Counted from the first letter of the stretch, positions 12,301 to 26,420 are shown. The stretch is 64,000 nucleotides of DNA from Rachycentron canadum (GCA_038496675.1 CM076663.1:11486919-11550918), one strand, 5' to 3'. Made by a program: numbers and translations. The notes: generated by a model not told the origin, from the letters alone.

Positions 12301-13581
12301 ATATTTGTTTCCTTTGATATTTTGACTGTGTTAAACCTACTTAGATTATATGATGATATTTTGCTATTAATGCAATGTATATTGCAGCCTTTTTCAATGT
12401 CCTGTCTGATTTGTGATTTGTATTCTCATATAATGTATAAACTTTTCAACATTATATGTCTTTGTAAAGATAAATTCATTCAGTGGCATATACTGACTAC
12501 CAAGATGGATATAAGATACTAAAATTAAGATATGTACCTATTTGTTATTGAATTTTAAGTTACTCTCACTGGAGACATCATAGGGGAGACTATAAGGACC
12601 GGTTACACTTTGAAGGCTAATTATTGCATCATGTCTTTGGCATCCTGTACATCAGACATAAATTTAATGGTGGCAGAAAAGACACAGTTCGTTGATTCAA
12701 AAGTTTAATACTTTTTATTATATTTTATATATACTTTTATATCAAGTTTATTTTATCATTTCCTTACATAGTTTATCTGATCCCCATATCCAAGTATGTA
12801 ACTTAGACGCACATTCTTAGACTACATGCAATACCTGTATCAAGCCTATTGTAGCCTACACTGTTTAAGGCTAGAAGAACTAATGGCTCCATATTTTTGA
12901 ATTATGTATACATTTCACTGACTGATGTATATTTGACTGGTGTGTTTTGCAGGCAGCTAAAGCAGAATGAGAAAAGTGAGGAGCTGCTGACGCAGTACAG
13001 ATGTGAAATTCAGGAATTCAAGCTTAAACACCGGAAGCAGCGGTATCCATTAATCATTTATTCTATTTTTAAAAATTGCCTCATTCAACAGGCATATTTA
13101 CAACCTTTTCTTTCTGCAGGATGAAGTTTGAAAACCAACTTCACCAGTTGATAGAGCAGCATAAGAATCTACACTCCATCTTTGTAAGTTTGTTTATTGA
13201 ATTGTTTTTCCCTATTTATATATTTTCCCTATATCTCTAAAACAGAACAATGAAAATGTGACTTTGTTTGACAATTTGTTATTTAGACTCCAGGAAGGCT
13301 CCCAGATGAAATAAAGAGTGCTGAGCAGACAAAATGTCAGCTGCTATCAGCTGGTAAGTACCCACTCAGAATTTCTGCACATTCATCTGTAAGCACGCAT
13401 GTAGTCAAACATTTCATGAATATAGTGTTTTCCATTTCCAATCCCTTTGATGTGGTTTCATTCTTTGATTCTTGTAGAACAGCTAAAATTGGCTCAGGTG
13501 TGCCGCCTTGATGAGCAGCTAGAGGACGTGAGAAAACAGATGCAGTTGGGAACCACAGCTGCAGAGACTCAGCAGCAGTAA
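9315..13581 (+). CDS. syce1: SYCE1, synaptonemal complex central element protein 1
   Basis: Ten coding exons join in frame: 9315-9330, 9822-9866, 9963-10025, 11581-11655, 11836-11883, 12072-12126, 12953-13042, 13120-13183, 13287-13353 and 13478-13581. They give 208 residues. The product is Lys/Glu/Gln/Leu-rich and coiled-coil throughout. It lines up with mammalian SYCE1 from KVEQLMTKLRRLQQ (compare KIEDLMEMVQKLQK) through SLQKELETLH, then FENQLHQLIEQHKNLHSIF and PGRLPDEI (compare PERLAREI). SYCE1 is a structural part of the synaptonemal-complex central element and works in meiotic prophase with SYCE3 and SIX6OS1 (family knowledge). The start was chosen because ATGAGCAAACTGACAG at 9315 ends at a GT donor and stays in frame across 9822; the alternative is the ATG at 9839. 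It is shorter than the long human isoform (351), lacking the C-terminal tail. Confidence 0.88.
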
Positions 13582-14240
13582 AACTACATGATCAGTGGTA
13601 CTTTACAGTTAGAAGTAATAGTTACTTGTTTTATCCACAGGTAGAGGCACTCATTTTTTCAGGTGTAAACAAATGTCAGCTTCTTAAGGGTTGCAGGTTC
13701 TTACAAAACTAAACTCAAATTCAGTTCAAAATGAAATGAAAACTGCAAGAATTTTAGTCACTATTTTTTCATTTATACTAGTGACATTCAACTAAAACAT
13801 AATTTTCTCTGAGTAGTTGTTGCTTTAGTAACTATGCGGTTAGGCATGGCCTTGTTTTTGTGATCCATTTTTTCCCTGCCAGAAGATTAGATGCCTTTAT
13901 GAAATAGCAAATATTTTACTTTCTATGGCCAGGGGTTCATTTTATTTTAATATTGTGTATTTATCATATAAACGTGTTCCTATATATGTAACAATTTTAT
14001 ATATATAAAAATACATATAATCTGTTGGGGCCACTCTCCCAGTTTGGGAGTTGCAGCCTTGAGTGTTCGTTACACAAAGATCTAGTTGTGACATTAGTAT
14101 CGTAAGGGTGTCAATCACCTGTAAATGAAAACAGTACAGCCATTCAGGACAATATACAGACCTACTGTATACATGTGCAGTACAGTTACATTAAACTTCA
14201 GTTTTAAAGAGATTTAATAAAACACTTTTTACATTATTTC
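13582..14240 (+). other. syce1: syce1 3' UTR with poly(A) signal
   Basis: AT-rich non-coding sequence after the syce1 stop. The first AATAAA on this strand after the stop is at 14216-14221, so the transcript probably ends shortly after that. A second AATAAA is near 14587. Confidence 0.45.
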
Positions 14241-16162
14241 AAACACAATGTAATACTATTTTAGGTGTTAAAAAAGGTGTTAAAAAATGTACCCTGTGCA
14301 ACTGATTTCCCCTTAATTAATGCCAATTACATTTTACAGCCAAGACCACATACTTATAAAATGGACATAAGGCACAGTGATAGAGCAGTGAGGGTGACCA
14401 TAATCAATTTGTTACTTATATCAACAAGCCCTTTTTTACATAAATATATACATGACCCTGGACAGAAAACAACACAACCCCTGAAGTGTTCTTTTGATGT
14501 ACTGTACAAAACATACTAAACAACTAAACAGTAAATGGTTTGATGCCCAGTTGAACCGTCAAGCAGCCTGGGAACAGTACCATACAATAAAATCTTTGGT
14601 TTTATGGTGTTTACAGACAAACAAAGGAGTTAGAAGTCCTGTGCAGGGCGTAGTTCTCAGAAGTTAAATGCCTCATGTAAGGAGGCATGGCCCAGCGCCA
14701 GTATGTAAAATGTACCTATCCTTTTACTCTTCCTTTCCTTACGAGGTGATGACTAAGTACAGGAAGCAAAGAGAAATGGGGGCACATTTTGAGTTATGTA
14801 AAAATTGTCTATTTTTACAGTGATTCAGGTCAAGATTGCAGAAGAGAAACACTTCTACAAAATGTATACAATTTTTAAAAAACTTTTTCAACCCTGAGAA
14901 GGGGATCCACACCTTAACAGAAAGGTACACAATGCTCTTTTGAGGGTAAAATTCACCTATTACAGATTAAAATTCTATTGCTGCTGCCTTAGCATTAAAA
15001 GTTAGGAAAACAGATTTTTTTTCATTTGCTGATTCTTATTTTGTATCACTCAACCTAATTTCACAGACATGCCCTTAAATTTCCATCATTCAAAAACTCA
15101 TAAATTCTATTTATCTTCATATCATTACCTTTGCTTTCTGGGCTGGGTTAATAACAGTCCCTCAAGTTTTGGTAATGCCCTAGTAGGCAATTGGCACAGT
15201 GACTCCACAAGGACACTTTCTTCTGTTTAGTCCCAGTTACACACTCACCTGCAGAAACAGACAGCACTGGTACTATACATATGCAGTCATTTACTGCCAT
15301 GTATTTTTGACTGGTGTGTGTATGTTTTCTTTCCCCCAGGTGCAGCATGTACTGTCTTTCACTCATCTCATCCTCTTACTCCCTCAGTCACGTTCATACA
15401 AGCTCGGTTATAGGTAAACTGCCCTACCTGTTTCTGTTTGGTGAAACATCAGCCCATGCAGTCAGTATTCAAGTAGAGTCACTCTTCTTTCTCTCACCAT
15501 ATAAGGTAAAAGTGGTAGCAGGTCTTGGCAAATGAGCACATTCCAAACTAAATGACTTAAGTTTGTTTTCAGCATTTATATTTATATGTATAGTCTTTTC
15601 AAGTTTTATTACTTAGTGTGAAAATCCAGGAAAGGCTGCAGTGTTGCGCCACAGAGGTACTTTGATGGCATCGCTGGCACATATGGACAATGGGTCTTTT
15701 TGATCATCTTGCATAAATAGTTTCCATTTAAAAAGCCGCTCCTCCATCTTTCCTTAGCCCAGATTATTCCCCATCTGTTAACACAACAACAGGGATAACA
15801 GTTAATGCAACAGAGTATGAACTCCCACCAATTTTTGTCTGTACTTTCATCCTCTTCATTACTGGCATTATTAGGCTTAAGGGGACACTACTAGGTACTG
15901 TATTTTGTTTAGCTTAGTGACACCAATATATAAGCAAGTTAAAACCAAATTAAGTTCTATATAAAATGGTAATTATTATAACAGTAATGTACTGTAATTG
16001 TACTAGACTTCTAATTTAAGGCAATGAAAATTAGCTGGTCCACCAATTTATTTTCACATCTTAAAAGCAGACACTTTGGTAAACATTCATATGCCATTAT
16101 TTGGGAATAAAAACTATTAATTATACAAACAATATAATTATATCTATCTATCTCTTTCTACA
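14241..16162 (-). other. fam83h: Convergent intergenic region; probable fam83h 3' UTR
   Basis: No coding exon is seen. The region lies between two convergent genes. On the minus strand AATAAA signals (TTTATT on the plus strand) occur at 16047-16052, just after the fam83h stop, and at 15605-15610. The 3' UTR could therefore be short or about 550 nt or longer; sequence alone does not decide. Confidence 0.4.
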
Positions 16163-19100
16163 CTATCCTTCTACACTGCAAACATTATCCTTGCGGTGAT
16201 AGACTACCTCAAAGCGGCTGTAGACCTTCTTTTCCTTCCTCAGGCTCTCTATCCTCTTCAGCAATCCCTCCCGCTCCTGGATGTTGCCTTGCGGTCTTAG
16301 AAATCGATTCTTTTTTAAGGAGTTCTGTCTCTCAAGGCTCTTCTCCCTGGCATCACTATCTTTGTCTCCCCCTGTTTCTTCCCTCTCCAGTCGATTTTTC
16401 TGGCTGTTGGCCGAGATTTGCTCCAGAATGACTTTGGTGTCATCTCGTAGGTTGCTACTAAACAAAACGGAGCTGCCTGGGGCCTGGTATCGGGATGTGC
16501 CTGATGTTCCAGTCGATGTCTTGTGATTGGCTGTAGTTTGGTCTGTAGTTGTGGATCCCGTATCTTTAGCTAATGAACTCTGCTTTTTGCTTGAATCTTC
16601 AGTGATCTCCTTGACTGTGCTCATGCCCCTATCATCTGAAGATTTTTTTTCTTTATCCTTAGGCCCAAGGATTCCCTTTAGCTTCTGAGTCTGTTTCTTT
16701 AAGAAGTCAAGGGCCTTACCCTCGCCCTTTCCCTCACCAAGTGTGTTGATTGATGTATTAGATCCCATAATTTTCTGGAGTCCTTCCTTAGAATCATCAT
16801 GTGGCAGAGTTGAAGAACTATGAGAGCGACTCTTTTTCAATTCACTCTTTTCTGCATCTGTAGCATCTGTGGTCAGAATCTCCTCATCACATGAGATGCG
16901 ACGAGGATTCAGTCCTTTGAGTTTAAGTGGATCCCTCTTGAAGAGCTTAGGTGAAGGAAGAGGCTTTAGAGACTTGAATATATCCCTTTTGAGACCTTCT
17001 GAGGCATTCTCCTCTTTATGAGCTTGTGATGTCTCTGAAGGCTTGGCATAATTTATAGGTGGCTTTGAAGTAGCTGAGGGTCTGCGAGTTAGCTCTGCCA
17101 GTTTTGAGGAGATGTCTGGCTTCTTTGGTTCAGGTTCAGTTGAACCAACAGTGATAGTTGGGCTCTTTGGAGTCACCATAGTGTTGAGAAGAGGTTTCAC
17201 AGAGAGGTCTGGCTTTTTTTCAGCAGGCTCTGGGGGTTTTAGCGATGACTCTGTCTCCATTTTTGATGCTTTTCTCTTAGCAGCCAGGTCTTTGAAATAC
17301 TGTAGTCGACTGGCTGGGTCATTCATGTTCAGAGATGATGATGTTGTGACTTCGCACTTTTCAACAGTTGTTGTTGTCGCTGCCTCATTAGTTTTCTCCT
17401 TTGCTTCCTTTTCATCTTTGAGTTGCATCTCCTTTTCCTCATGCTGATTCCCTTTCTCCTTCTCTTTTTCTTCGTTTTTCTCCTTTTCCTTTTCTTTCTC
17501 CTCAGCCTTCTTTCTCCACTCAAAAGGCTCACGGGTCAATAACCTCCTCTTTTCGAGGATCTGGGCCACAATCGAGGAAGTGCGCACTGTGTCTAACTCC
17601 TCATCTTCCTCTGTGGCTGTTTTTAATCCCAGGCTACCACTGTGCATCTCTGCCTTTGAGGATGAGAATATAAGTGAGGAACGTAGACGAGAGCTACGTT
17701 GAAGGAGTGGGTTAATGCGTGAGCGGAATGATTCATGTTTAGACAGAAAGAGATCTGGACCCTCTTTCACCTCCACATCCCCCTCATTTGCCCTCTTTTG
17801 TTCTTTCTCCCTGTCCTTCTCCAGCTCTTTTTTATCCAGCCCAAATGACTTCGAGTCACTGCCTGAGGAAAGCAGATCTTTGGTTGCTGGGGAGTCTTTA
17901 TTGATGCTCTCTGGAAATTTGGTTGGTTTCCCAAAGCGTGGTCTAATGATATCTGGTCTGGGCTTTGGGGGAACATTCGGTGGCTCCTTTATTCCAAAGC
18001 GAGGAGCTGATGTCTCAGCAGCAGTAGGCTGCTGAGATGGTGGAGGATCTTCAAATGCATCAGGCCCCATAGGCTGAGGCAGACCATCTTCCCCACTGTC
18101 CTCATATGTGCTAAGATAGGAGTGGATTCTCCAACTCCTCAGGCCTTGCCGAACACTTGCATCCTGATCATGCTCTTGATCAGATTGTTTTAGGAACTGC
18201 TTCTTCTCTGGTGGATGGGGCTGCGTCGGTGAGCTCTGGCAAGCATATGGCTGACCTATGGTTGGCCTCTTATGGGAAGATCCTCCTCCGTATCTTCCAG
18301 CTATTGGAGGTCCCTGGGGCCCCTCAAGTCCTCTCAAATCCTCAGATGAGAAGTAATCTCGACTTCCAGGAGGATGCTCCAGATCTGAGCGAAAGCTTGA
18401 ATCCGAATACTGGTCAATGGAGAGGTGTGAAGGACGACCTTGAAGTCTATCGTAGTGTCCATGGCCAGAACCCGGCCCAGGCTCTTCACTATAGTAATGG
18501 CTACTTTGGGTCAGCTCCCTGTAAAGAAAAGATGATGGTTCTTAATTGTTTGATGATAATTGCACAATTATGTGTAAAGATTTGTACGTGGTGACACATG
18601 TGATGACTGATTAATTCAGTCCAAACAGTTATAGCTATTAAAGGGGTAATTACCTGTGGAAGTCTGTCTCATCCAGATTATTCATGACTCTGTGCTTCAT
18701 GTATTGCCTTGATGACGTGTAGTTTTCCTGGGTTCCCTCTGTATAGCTGTGCCTCTTGAAGGCACTGCTACTCATCTCCATCTGCCTAGACACTATGGAT
18801 CTTCCCTGCTCCAGGAAGGATTGCTGCAGACGAAATTGTTGCTGGGAATACTTTCCAATTGTAATGCCTGCCCCAGGTTCAACGGTGTGACGAAATGGGT
18901 CGCTTCTCCGGAAAGGAAGTGCAAGATTACGATCAGAGTCTCCATAGGGGAAGGCAGAGGGAATCTCAGGCTGCCTCCTGTATCCAATGGGGTTACGCAA
19001 AGACTGGGTCCTCTTCAAACCAAACTGGCTGCTTACATAACTGCTGGCGTTGCTGGTGTCTGAGAGAGCAAGTGATCCATCTGATGGGTCAATGACTAGA

Positions 19101-21458
19101 GGCTCTGACTGAGCAAAGAGAATTCGAAACTCTTCATCAAAGGTGGCAACCAGCTCCCCAAGGAAGAGGTGGGCGATGCAGCGGTGGATCTTCTCGTAGG
19201 ACCACATGAAACTATAAGAAAATAAATTGCATTTACAGAATGAATGGCATGGAAGTCTTGAGGATTAAATTGGTCATAATGAACAGAATTAAATGACTCA
19301 CCTGTAGTTCCCACTGAGTACAGCCCTGCAGTCAGAAAGTATGAAACGATCTTTCACCTGTCCCTTAAATGACTTCCCTGTCCGTGAATAATAGGTTATT
19401 CCTGCCACAGTCCTGACACGCATCATCTGCAAACCCAAAAATGTATTGTGTTATTGACTAATATAAGCCTTAATGAAAATTGTGTGCTAGGAGTGAATAA
19501 ATAAAATAAACACAAGATAGTCATGTCTTTGCCCAATCTTTTGAGGATATATAATGAAAAGACAAACTCACATGAATTAAGTCCAAATTGACTTTGCAGT
19601 TGATGACCATAGACACAAAGTGATGGGCTTCCTGCTCATCCAGCAAAATATAAACAGGAATGTGGCGAGCTGCTGCATCCAAGAGGTCAGCAAAAATGTC
19701 AACATCTGTAAACATGTCCATCACCACAGCAATAACCTGGTGCAGACAAACAAGAAAGCAAATCAAGGTTTGTTCAGTATGATGAGGTTTTCAGTTGTCT
19801 TATCTTTAAATGAATAAATAAAATCAGTAAATTGTAATTGGAAAGCAGGAACATTTACATCACTTGAAGGAAGTTTGACAGTGAAGCTGTTCATTGTGTT
19901 TATCAGCAAAAGACAATGGTATAGAACATTATGATTTAAAAAAAAAGACTGCATAATACAGTATGTTGATATTTAGGACACCTTGGATGGGAATGTATCA
20001 AGGTTTCTCATGAAAATTTAGTAGGATTATAATTAATTGAATAATGTCATATACACTGATCCACACTACAGATATTCACCTCATCTACACAGGTGAAGAT
20101 AAGTTAAGTCTGTAGTCTTCAATGAAAATTAATGAGTAACACCTCTTAACAACATAACTGTGACACAACACGCATTTAACTACACCCAGTTTATCAGGAG
20201 TGCAGCGTGGGTGAATCCCTAATAAATTAGTTATAAGATTATTGACTTGTTATTAATAACCTGTTTGTCCACTTTATTCAAGAAAGACAGAAACAATTTT
20301 GTCAAAACTAAGATGAGCATGCTCTCCAAACACACTGAGGGAAATGGTGGACAGCAACATTACGCACTACACTGACAGGTTTGACTGCTCTTGACATTTG
20401 GCATGTGGACTGTGAGTTAATTTTATTTTTCATTTAGCCAAAGGCCAACCAGTTAGAAATTAATCTGAGAGGGAGTGGTAGCAAAGATGGCAGTGGTGGA
20501 TAAAAAGTATGATTAAACTAACAATTAGATAGCACAAGCTGCATATTCACAAGTCACTGGCAGGCTTTTATCGCAACTCCTTTTTTTCTTTAAGAGATAA
20601 CACTTGATTTGTACGGTACATGCTGATAACACGGTACATGCTGATAACAAAGACTAATAAATAAGAAGTCGTCTATTAATTTACTATATGAAGGGTTTCC
20701 CCACCAATCACTTGTAGATCAGACACTAAAACAAATGTTGCATGTCTGTATTTGAACACATCGAATAAATGTACATTTATAAATACATGCATGTAATACA
20801 TGGAACTCTTTGATCTTTTCTCAAATACCATGTGAAAACAAACCAGGCCTGCAAGTTAAACATCTCTCTGTTTCTTTCTTCCCTTCCTTTTACTCACTTG
20901 ACGTGCATTCTTGATGAGTCTCCTGGCCTGCTCCTTGATACTTGGCATGTCTGGGTCAGAGGGGTTGACCAGAGTGGTGACCTCTGTGGGCCCAACAAAG
21001 CTGTGCTGTGGCAGTGGCCAGCCCAGGTCCAGCCCTGGGGCAGCCAGGTCGGACTGTACCGGCCAGTAGGTGTCGGAAGAGCCGTCAGCCTCATGACCTC
21101 CTTCATGGTATGTCAGCTCTAGCATGCTGGTGGTCCGATTGGGCGCCTGGATTGTGGACTTGATGAGTTCAATTTCTGGTTGTGCCAGGAAATTGACCAC
21201 ATCTGCTTTTTGGAGGAACTCATAGTAGCCCTGGTGAGGCAGGAGAGAAAACCATTACACCATAAAACCAATGTATATGTAATTTTTGAGTATTTTAAAC
21301 CACAAAAATACAAAATTTGAAAACTGCAGTGTTACCTGTAGGTCATTTTCAATAAGAGCATCAATCGCCAGACGGTATTCCTCACGGTAGTGTGGGGGGA
21401 GGTAGTTAGGGTCAAGGGGGTTATCACCAATTGACGAACTCTGAGATCGGTGCGCCAT
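16163..21458 (-). CDS. fam83h: FAM83H, DUF1669 (PLD-like) keratin/CK1 scaffold protein
   Basis: Minus-strand coding exons, 5' to 3': 21458-21336, 21230-20898, 19736-19572, 19426-19302, 19211-18654 and 18518-16163. They join in frame to 1219 residues (human 1179). The N-terminus MAHRSQSSSIGDNPLDPNYL is nearly the human FAM83H start. The DUF1669 domain (about residues 1-290) includes DVDIFADLLDAAARHIPVYI, RTGKSFKGQVKDRFILSDC and SFMWSYEKIHRCIAHLF. The FxxxF casein-kinase-1 docking motif is FDEEF at residues 273-277. The long last exon is low-complexity and charged (a Lys/Glu run near 17400-17520), and ends with the conserved block LRKEKKVYSRFEVVY near the C-terminus. In mammals FAM83H recruits CK1 to keratin filaments, and truncations cause enamel defects. 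Teleosts carry two copies; which one this is cannot be decided here. Confidence 0.96.
20613..20648. repeat. Perfect 18-bp tandem duplication
   Basis: Two adjacent copies of ACGGTACATGCTGATAAC (20613-20630 and 20631-20648) lie in the fam83h intron between exons 2 and 3. No function is evident. Confidence 0.85.
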
Positions 21459-21530
21459 GCTTGAAGAGTGGGGTCGAAGGCCAAAACTCAGGAGTGAGGA
21501 GACGTTTCAGGACGTAGTAGGAATTGGAAC
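21459..21530 (-). other. fam83h: fam83h 5' UTR segment of the first coding exon
   Basis: A minus-strand acceptor (TTTTCTGCACAG, plus 21531-21542) lies 72 nt upstream of the start codon. The coding exon therefore carries a short 5' leader and a non-coding exon exists further upstream. Confidence 0.6.
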
Positions 21531-24500
21531 CTGTGCAGAAAAGTCAAAGAAGGGCGAGGACAGTCTGTCTACATGTCTGAACAGGATGTTTTAGAGAAAT
21601 GGCACATATCTTTCTAAGAATCTCAGAGCTAAAAACAAGAAATATCTTGCAGTTTAAGTCACATCACTGTTAGTTGCACATACTGTTGACAAGACTCCAG
21701 TACAATATTCATATTTAAACAAAATATTGCATGGGGCAAGAGGGAGAAAGCCTTGTGTCAGGGTACACAAGCAGACACATTACCTGTGACCTGTTACACA
21801 AAGCAATGATTGTTGTGGAGTCAAATCCTGTGCAGTCAGTACAACATTAATATTAACACACCTTCACCAACAAACAGTAACACATTCTTATTCTTCACAA
21901 TGTTGTGACAGATGTCAATAGAAATATGTTCTGTCACAGCCAATGGCCACATTCCTGAGTTTACAACTTACTGCAGTTTGGGAAAGACAGATGGGTTGGC
22001 TTTGTTTTTATTATTTTCATTATTATTATTTAAAAAATGGAATAGATGTGGCACTGTCATTGAACCAAAAATATAATCATATGACTTGATGACATTGGTG
22101 GAAAAATCAAGAACAATACAAATGATTTCCATTAGATTTCCAAAGAAAGACAAAAGATTTTTTTGATGATCTTTTTCATAACCAATTGTCTGATGCATCA
22201 TATTCAGCATCATATCATGTTTTGTTTCTTATTTAGTTCATTTTAAACATCTCAAAGTTAGACTGTGGTTTTTTTACTTTACTTACTCTCATTTATGGCA
22301 TCACACACTTGGATTAATTGCCTGTTTGATGTGAGCCCCATATTCTACAATGAAATATCCTGTATTAGCATATTGTATTAGAGCTACCAATGCACTGAAA
22401 TCCATAACAGGATATAGAACCTACAATGGGAGGAAGAGAAAGACGAAAGTCAAGTGAGAGAAAAATGACGTGTAAAGAAGAGGTGGGAAAGGCATGTAGA
22501 GGTGTATAGACAGGTTTTCTCATATCTCAGCTCAGTGAACTCGTCATGCTGGTGCGTCATGCTTCAAGTTGCTACTCAGAGCTCATCCAAAAAATTTGTG
22601 TCAGTCATGGCAAACACACTGATCCAGGAGAGCATAATGAGTAAGCTATTAGTTGTGTCATGACTTGAACTGACTTAAATTTCATTTAAGGGACTGAAAG
22701 GAACACTTACATAATTTTTGAAGGTGTGATTCTTTGAATAAGAAAGAGAGCAGAGAAGAGTAAGGGCTACTACAGGGCTCAGCAACGACTTCTCCAACAT
22801 ATACATACATGTACATATATAACATGACTTCATGCAAGAATGAAAAAACACGATAGATACTTCATCCACTGTGTCTATGCCAAACCCAAGGGTAACACCA
22901 ATCCATGGCAGATGGGAGGAAAAAACTAAACTAAAACTATCCCACACAAGAACAATCTTTATGGCAAAACAAAAAGGGGCGTTTTAATAAACAGGACTGC
23001 TTTTTAATTGTTTACTTGTAATTGTTTTCACAATAATCAAAAGAAATGCCCATCTGTTTCCTAATGCCAAGGCGTTGCTTTCTAATAGCTTAATTTGTCT
23101 GATCAACATAAAAAAAAAATGGATGTTCAGTTTACTATTGCGTATGACAGAAAAGCAACTTTTAGTATTTAGTTTGGCATTGAATGAAGGAAGAAAAAAG
23201 GGTCTGACAAGGGTCCCAGACTCAATGCCACCCACACAGCATAGTTATGTGTTATGCACCAACAACTGAGCCAACCAGGACCCCCCCCCATTGATAATTA
23301 AAGTGGTACTTGACATCTGCATTCTGGACGGGTCATCTGATGGGTTATCAGGCCTGGGTGAACTGGAGGTTATTGATTGATTCAGTAAGCTGGATAAACT
23401 CTTGATAAATCTCTTTTGCACATTGCAACATTTTTTCAAAACAGGATGTGTTTTTGACTGTGTAGATCACTATGGAAACACACACTGAGGCTGAGTGGCA
23501 GTCTGAATACATGATCAGGGTGTGTATTTAACCGGGGTCTGAGTGGGAGGGTGAGTAGGTGTTTTGCAAGTGAACCTACTTCAAAAGTGCGTGTGACAAG
23601 TTTTCTGTAAATTTTCACAACCACACACAATGATCAGTGGTGATAACAAAAGCGTCCTAACCCGCAATTACTCTGAGAACCCAGTTTAGTCAGAGGCCTG
23701 GTGAGTCACCCGGTAGCCTGGCCTGGCCTAGCCTGGCGATAACCTCCACCACATGTCTCTGTGGTGATTCATCTGCTAGCAAAATAGCTAACATCCTGCT
23801 TCCTTTCTCATATCTAGCCATAGAAATTAGGCCTTTGTGGTGTTCTGCTCCCCTTCCACAGTTTAGTGGTGGGTAGGAAGGCATGCTGAGCGCACATGCT
23901 GGTTGAATGGAATAATTTCACTCACGCCAAGTTTCTTGTGGAAGAATCATGAGTCCTTTAATCATTTTATAAAACGTTATACAATAATAATGTTTTGTTC
24001 CTCATTTTAAAGTAATGTAGCAGCCTGGGGCTTGATCTATATGCAAGTGAATTTGCTGACGCAGCAGTGAAGTACATACCTGAGGGATGTACACCTGTCT
24101 ATGCTCGTCATGAAGCCTAAACCTCAATAGCAGCCATAAAAACAAACTGCGAGTGCATTTCAAATTATGAAAGAGTTAGTCATACTGTTGCTGTCTTTCA
24201 TTTGCAAAAAACCTTAGAAGAAGACAGACAGAAGAACAAATCAACCCCAAGGGGAATTTGAGCTAAGTGGGTGACTCTGTAGCACTAAACAGAGCCAGGG
24301 GGTGTCTTATTCACCCTGCTGACCTCTGGGTCAGTGCAGGATGAAGCAGCAGCAGAATAGCACAATGTAAGCAGCATGACAGACGTTTCCCACCTCACCT
24401 GGCTGACTGGTAGGATATGCAAACAAAAACTGCTGCTTTGTTTGTTGTTATAGCAACTGCTGTAAGCATCAAACTGTAGAAAGTGACACATGACATTGAT

Positions 24501-26420
24501 CTTCCTCTCTCTGTTCCCCCTTTCAACTTTTTGTTGCCTGCACAAGGACGACTCTGCTCTAATACACCATAAACAGAGCCAGTTTGAAACCACACCACAG
24601 GGCAGGACAGGCAGGCGTCACCCAGCTGCAACTATTCCAGGCTAATAAACCCAATATTCAGATGGGCTCAATGTTTGCTCACCAAGCATGTAGATGGCTC
24701 ATTCTCTGCATTCCTGCAGGAATACTGATATGAAACGAGGGACAGAATAACCAACTATAGAGCTCTCATTCTCTTTGTTTCCCTCTATCACACCTGCATA
24801 TGAACACACCTCCCTAAACAAACACAAAGATTGATCTGGAATAACTCTTCACTGGATTCTTTCTTTTTTTGTGATGATGTTTCAGTGTGAATGGAACAAG
24901 AAAGGAATACCTGAAAACAGGTTTGGATGGATCAGCTAATCATCTCCTGATGCTCCTGTTTGAACCTTTCAGAGCCACTTCTGTCAGATTAACACACACA
25001 AGCACAGATAAGAGCAAACACAGAGCACAACTTGTCTCTCTGTATATCACACTTCAGCAAAGCTGTTGAATGCCACACAAAAGACAGCTCAAGGTCAGGT
25101 GAATGTATACTGCATGTGCACACAGAAGCATGAATCCTCCCCCTTTTTTCTAACAGTGTTTTACACAGCAGCGCTGCTAGAAAAACAGGTCCAATGAGGT
25201 CCTCGTCATGTGTTCCAAATGCCTTAATGTCTGCGGTCATCTTGAGAGACAAACATAATGGTAAGAACATAAAAACGCTTCTACCACTCTGCCCCCTCAA
25301 AGCACAATATAACTCATACATGAATTGAATTGAACACCTTAACAAACACACTGACCCTTTGTAACATGTACAATGCAAACAGACTTATGAATGGGATGAG
25401 GCCTTTTCCATATGGCTAGTGTGACATGATGAAATCTAAAATAAGGAACACACATGCCCTGGCGCACCACAGGAAAAGCTGGCACCACAAACTTTTCCCC
25501 TCAAATTATAACCATATGTTGGACTATTCCAGTGCAGTGACTCACTGAATGAAATGAGGAAAAGCCTGTGAGTTTAAATCAATACATTGCTTGTTTCTGC
25601 AAACAAAATTGATCTGTCTGTCTGCAATAAAGGTTTTATCAGAGACTAGAGGAGACCAATATCTATTAGAAACGTGGTTTATTTTTCAACAGTCAAAGCT
25701 GTATGATTAGAAGAAAAGGAACATGGAGTATCTTACCAAGTATACTTGAATTAGAGGGATCTCAAGTTGGCCCCAGAATGACATACATGGCATTGTGCAA
25801 CCAAGCCATTAAACAGGCTTGTAAAAGTGTCTCCATCTTTTCAAGCACTATTTAACACCCTCGGCTCCCTACTAGGCAGACGAAGCCCCATACAGTCTGA
25901 AACCTTGTTGTTTCTCTAAGCAGTAGTTTTTCTCTCAATTAAAAGTCTTCAAAGGACTAGAAAGAGAGCAGCATAGTTTTCTAGACAACGTCGAGCCCTG
26001 GACTGTGTTTTCAGACTGTAATAACAATACTGTTCAGGCTTTGCAATGCACAGTAGCTGCCTGGTAGACTTGATCCTGTATAAACTGCAAGCTGGTGAGG
26101 AAAGTAACTTGCATTTCACTTTTTCTTAAATTCCATTTGTGGTAATGGAGAAATAAATAGAAAATAGTATGATAATAAAGGACACAACAGAATAGAATAG
26201 ATGGATACAGTTGGCCCTGAGAAACAAGACAGGGCAAGAAACAAAGGAGTAGAATAAGACATAATTATGATAGTAGATGTTAGAATAAACCAGGACAGGA
26301 GAATACAATAGAATAAAACAGGAGAGCATTTATAGCAAAGACTAGTTTGTAATATAATCTCTGAACATCTCTTTGTCCCGGGTTGCATTTCCACAGTTCG
26401 CCTTTATTTCCACTTCGTAC
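21531..26420 (-). other. fam83h: Probable fam83h 5' intron (non-coding)
   Basis: I find no supported coding exon across this 4.9 kb. The open frames are short, unconnected and not recognisable. Small features include a short C tract at 23281-23289. If the first exon at 26421-26720 is right, this is intron 1 of fam83h. Confidence 0.4.

Noticed and set aside
13043..13119. GTATCCAT donor suggesting a U12-type intron in syce1
   Set aside because: The motif departs from GTATCCTT and no TTCCTTAAC-like branch site is near the acceptor; an ordinary U2 intron with a short length fits.
17112..18035. Plus-strand frames of 106-111 residues
   Set aside because: Antisense shadows of the long fam83h exon.
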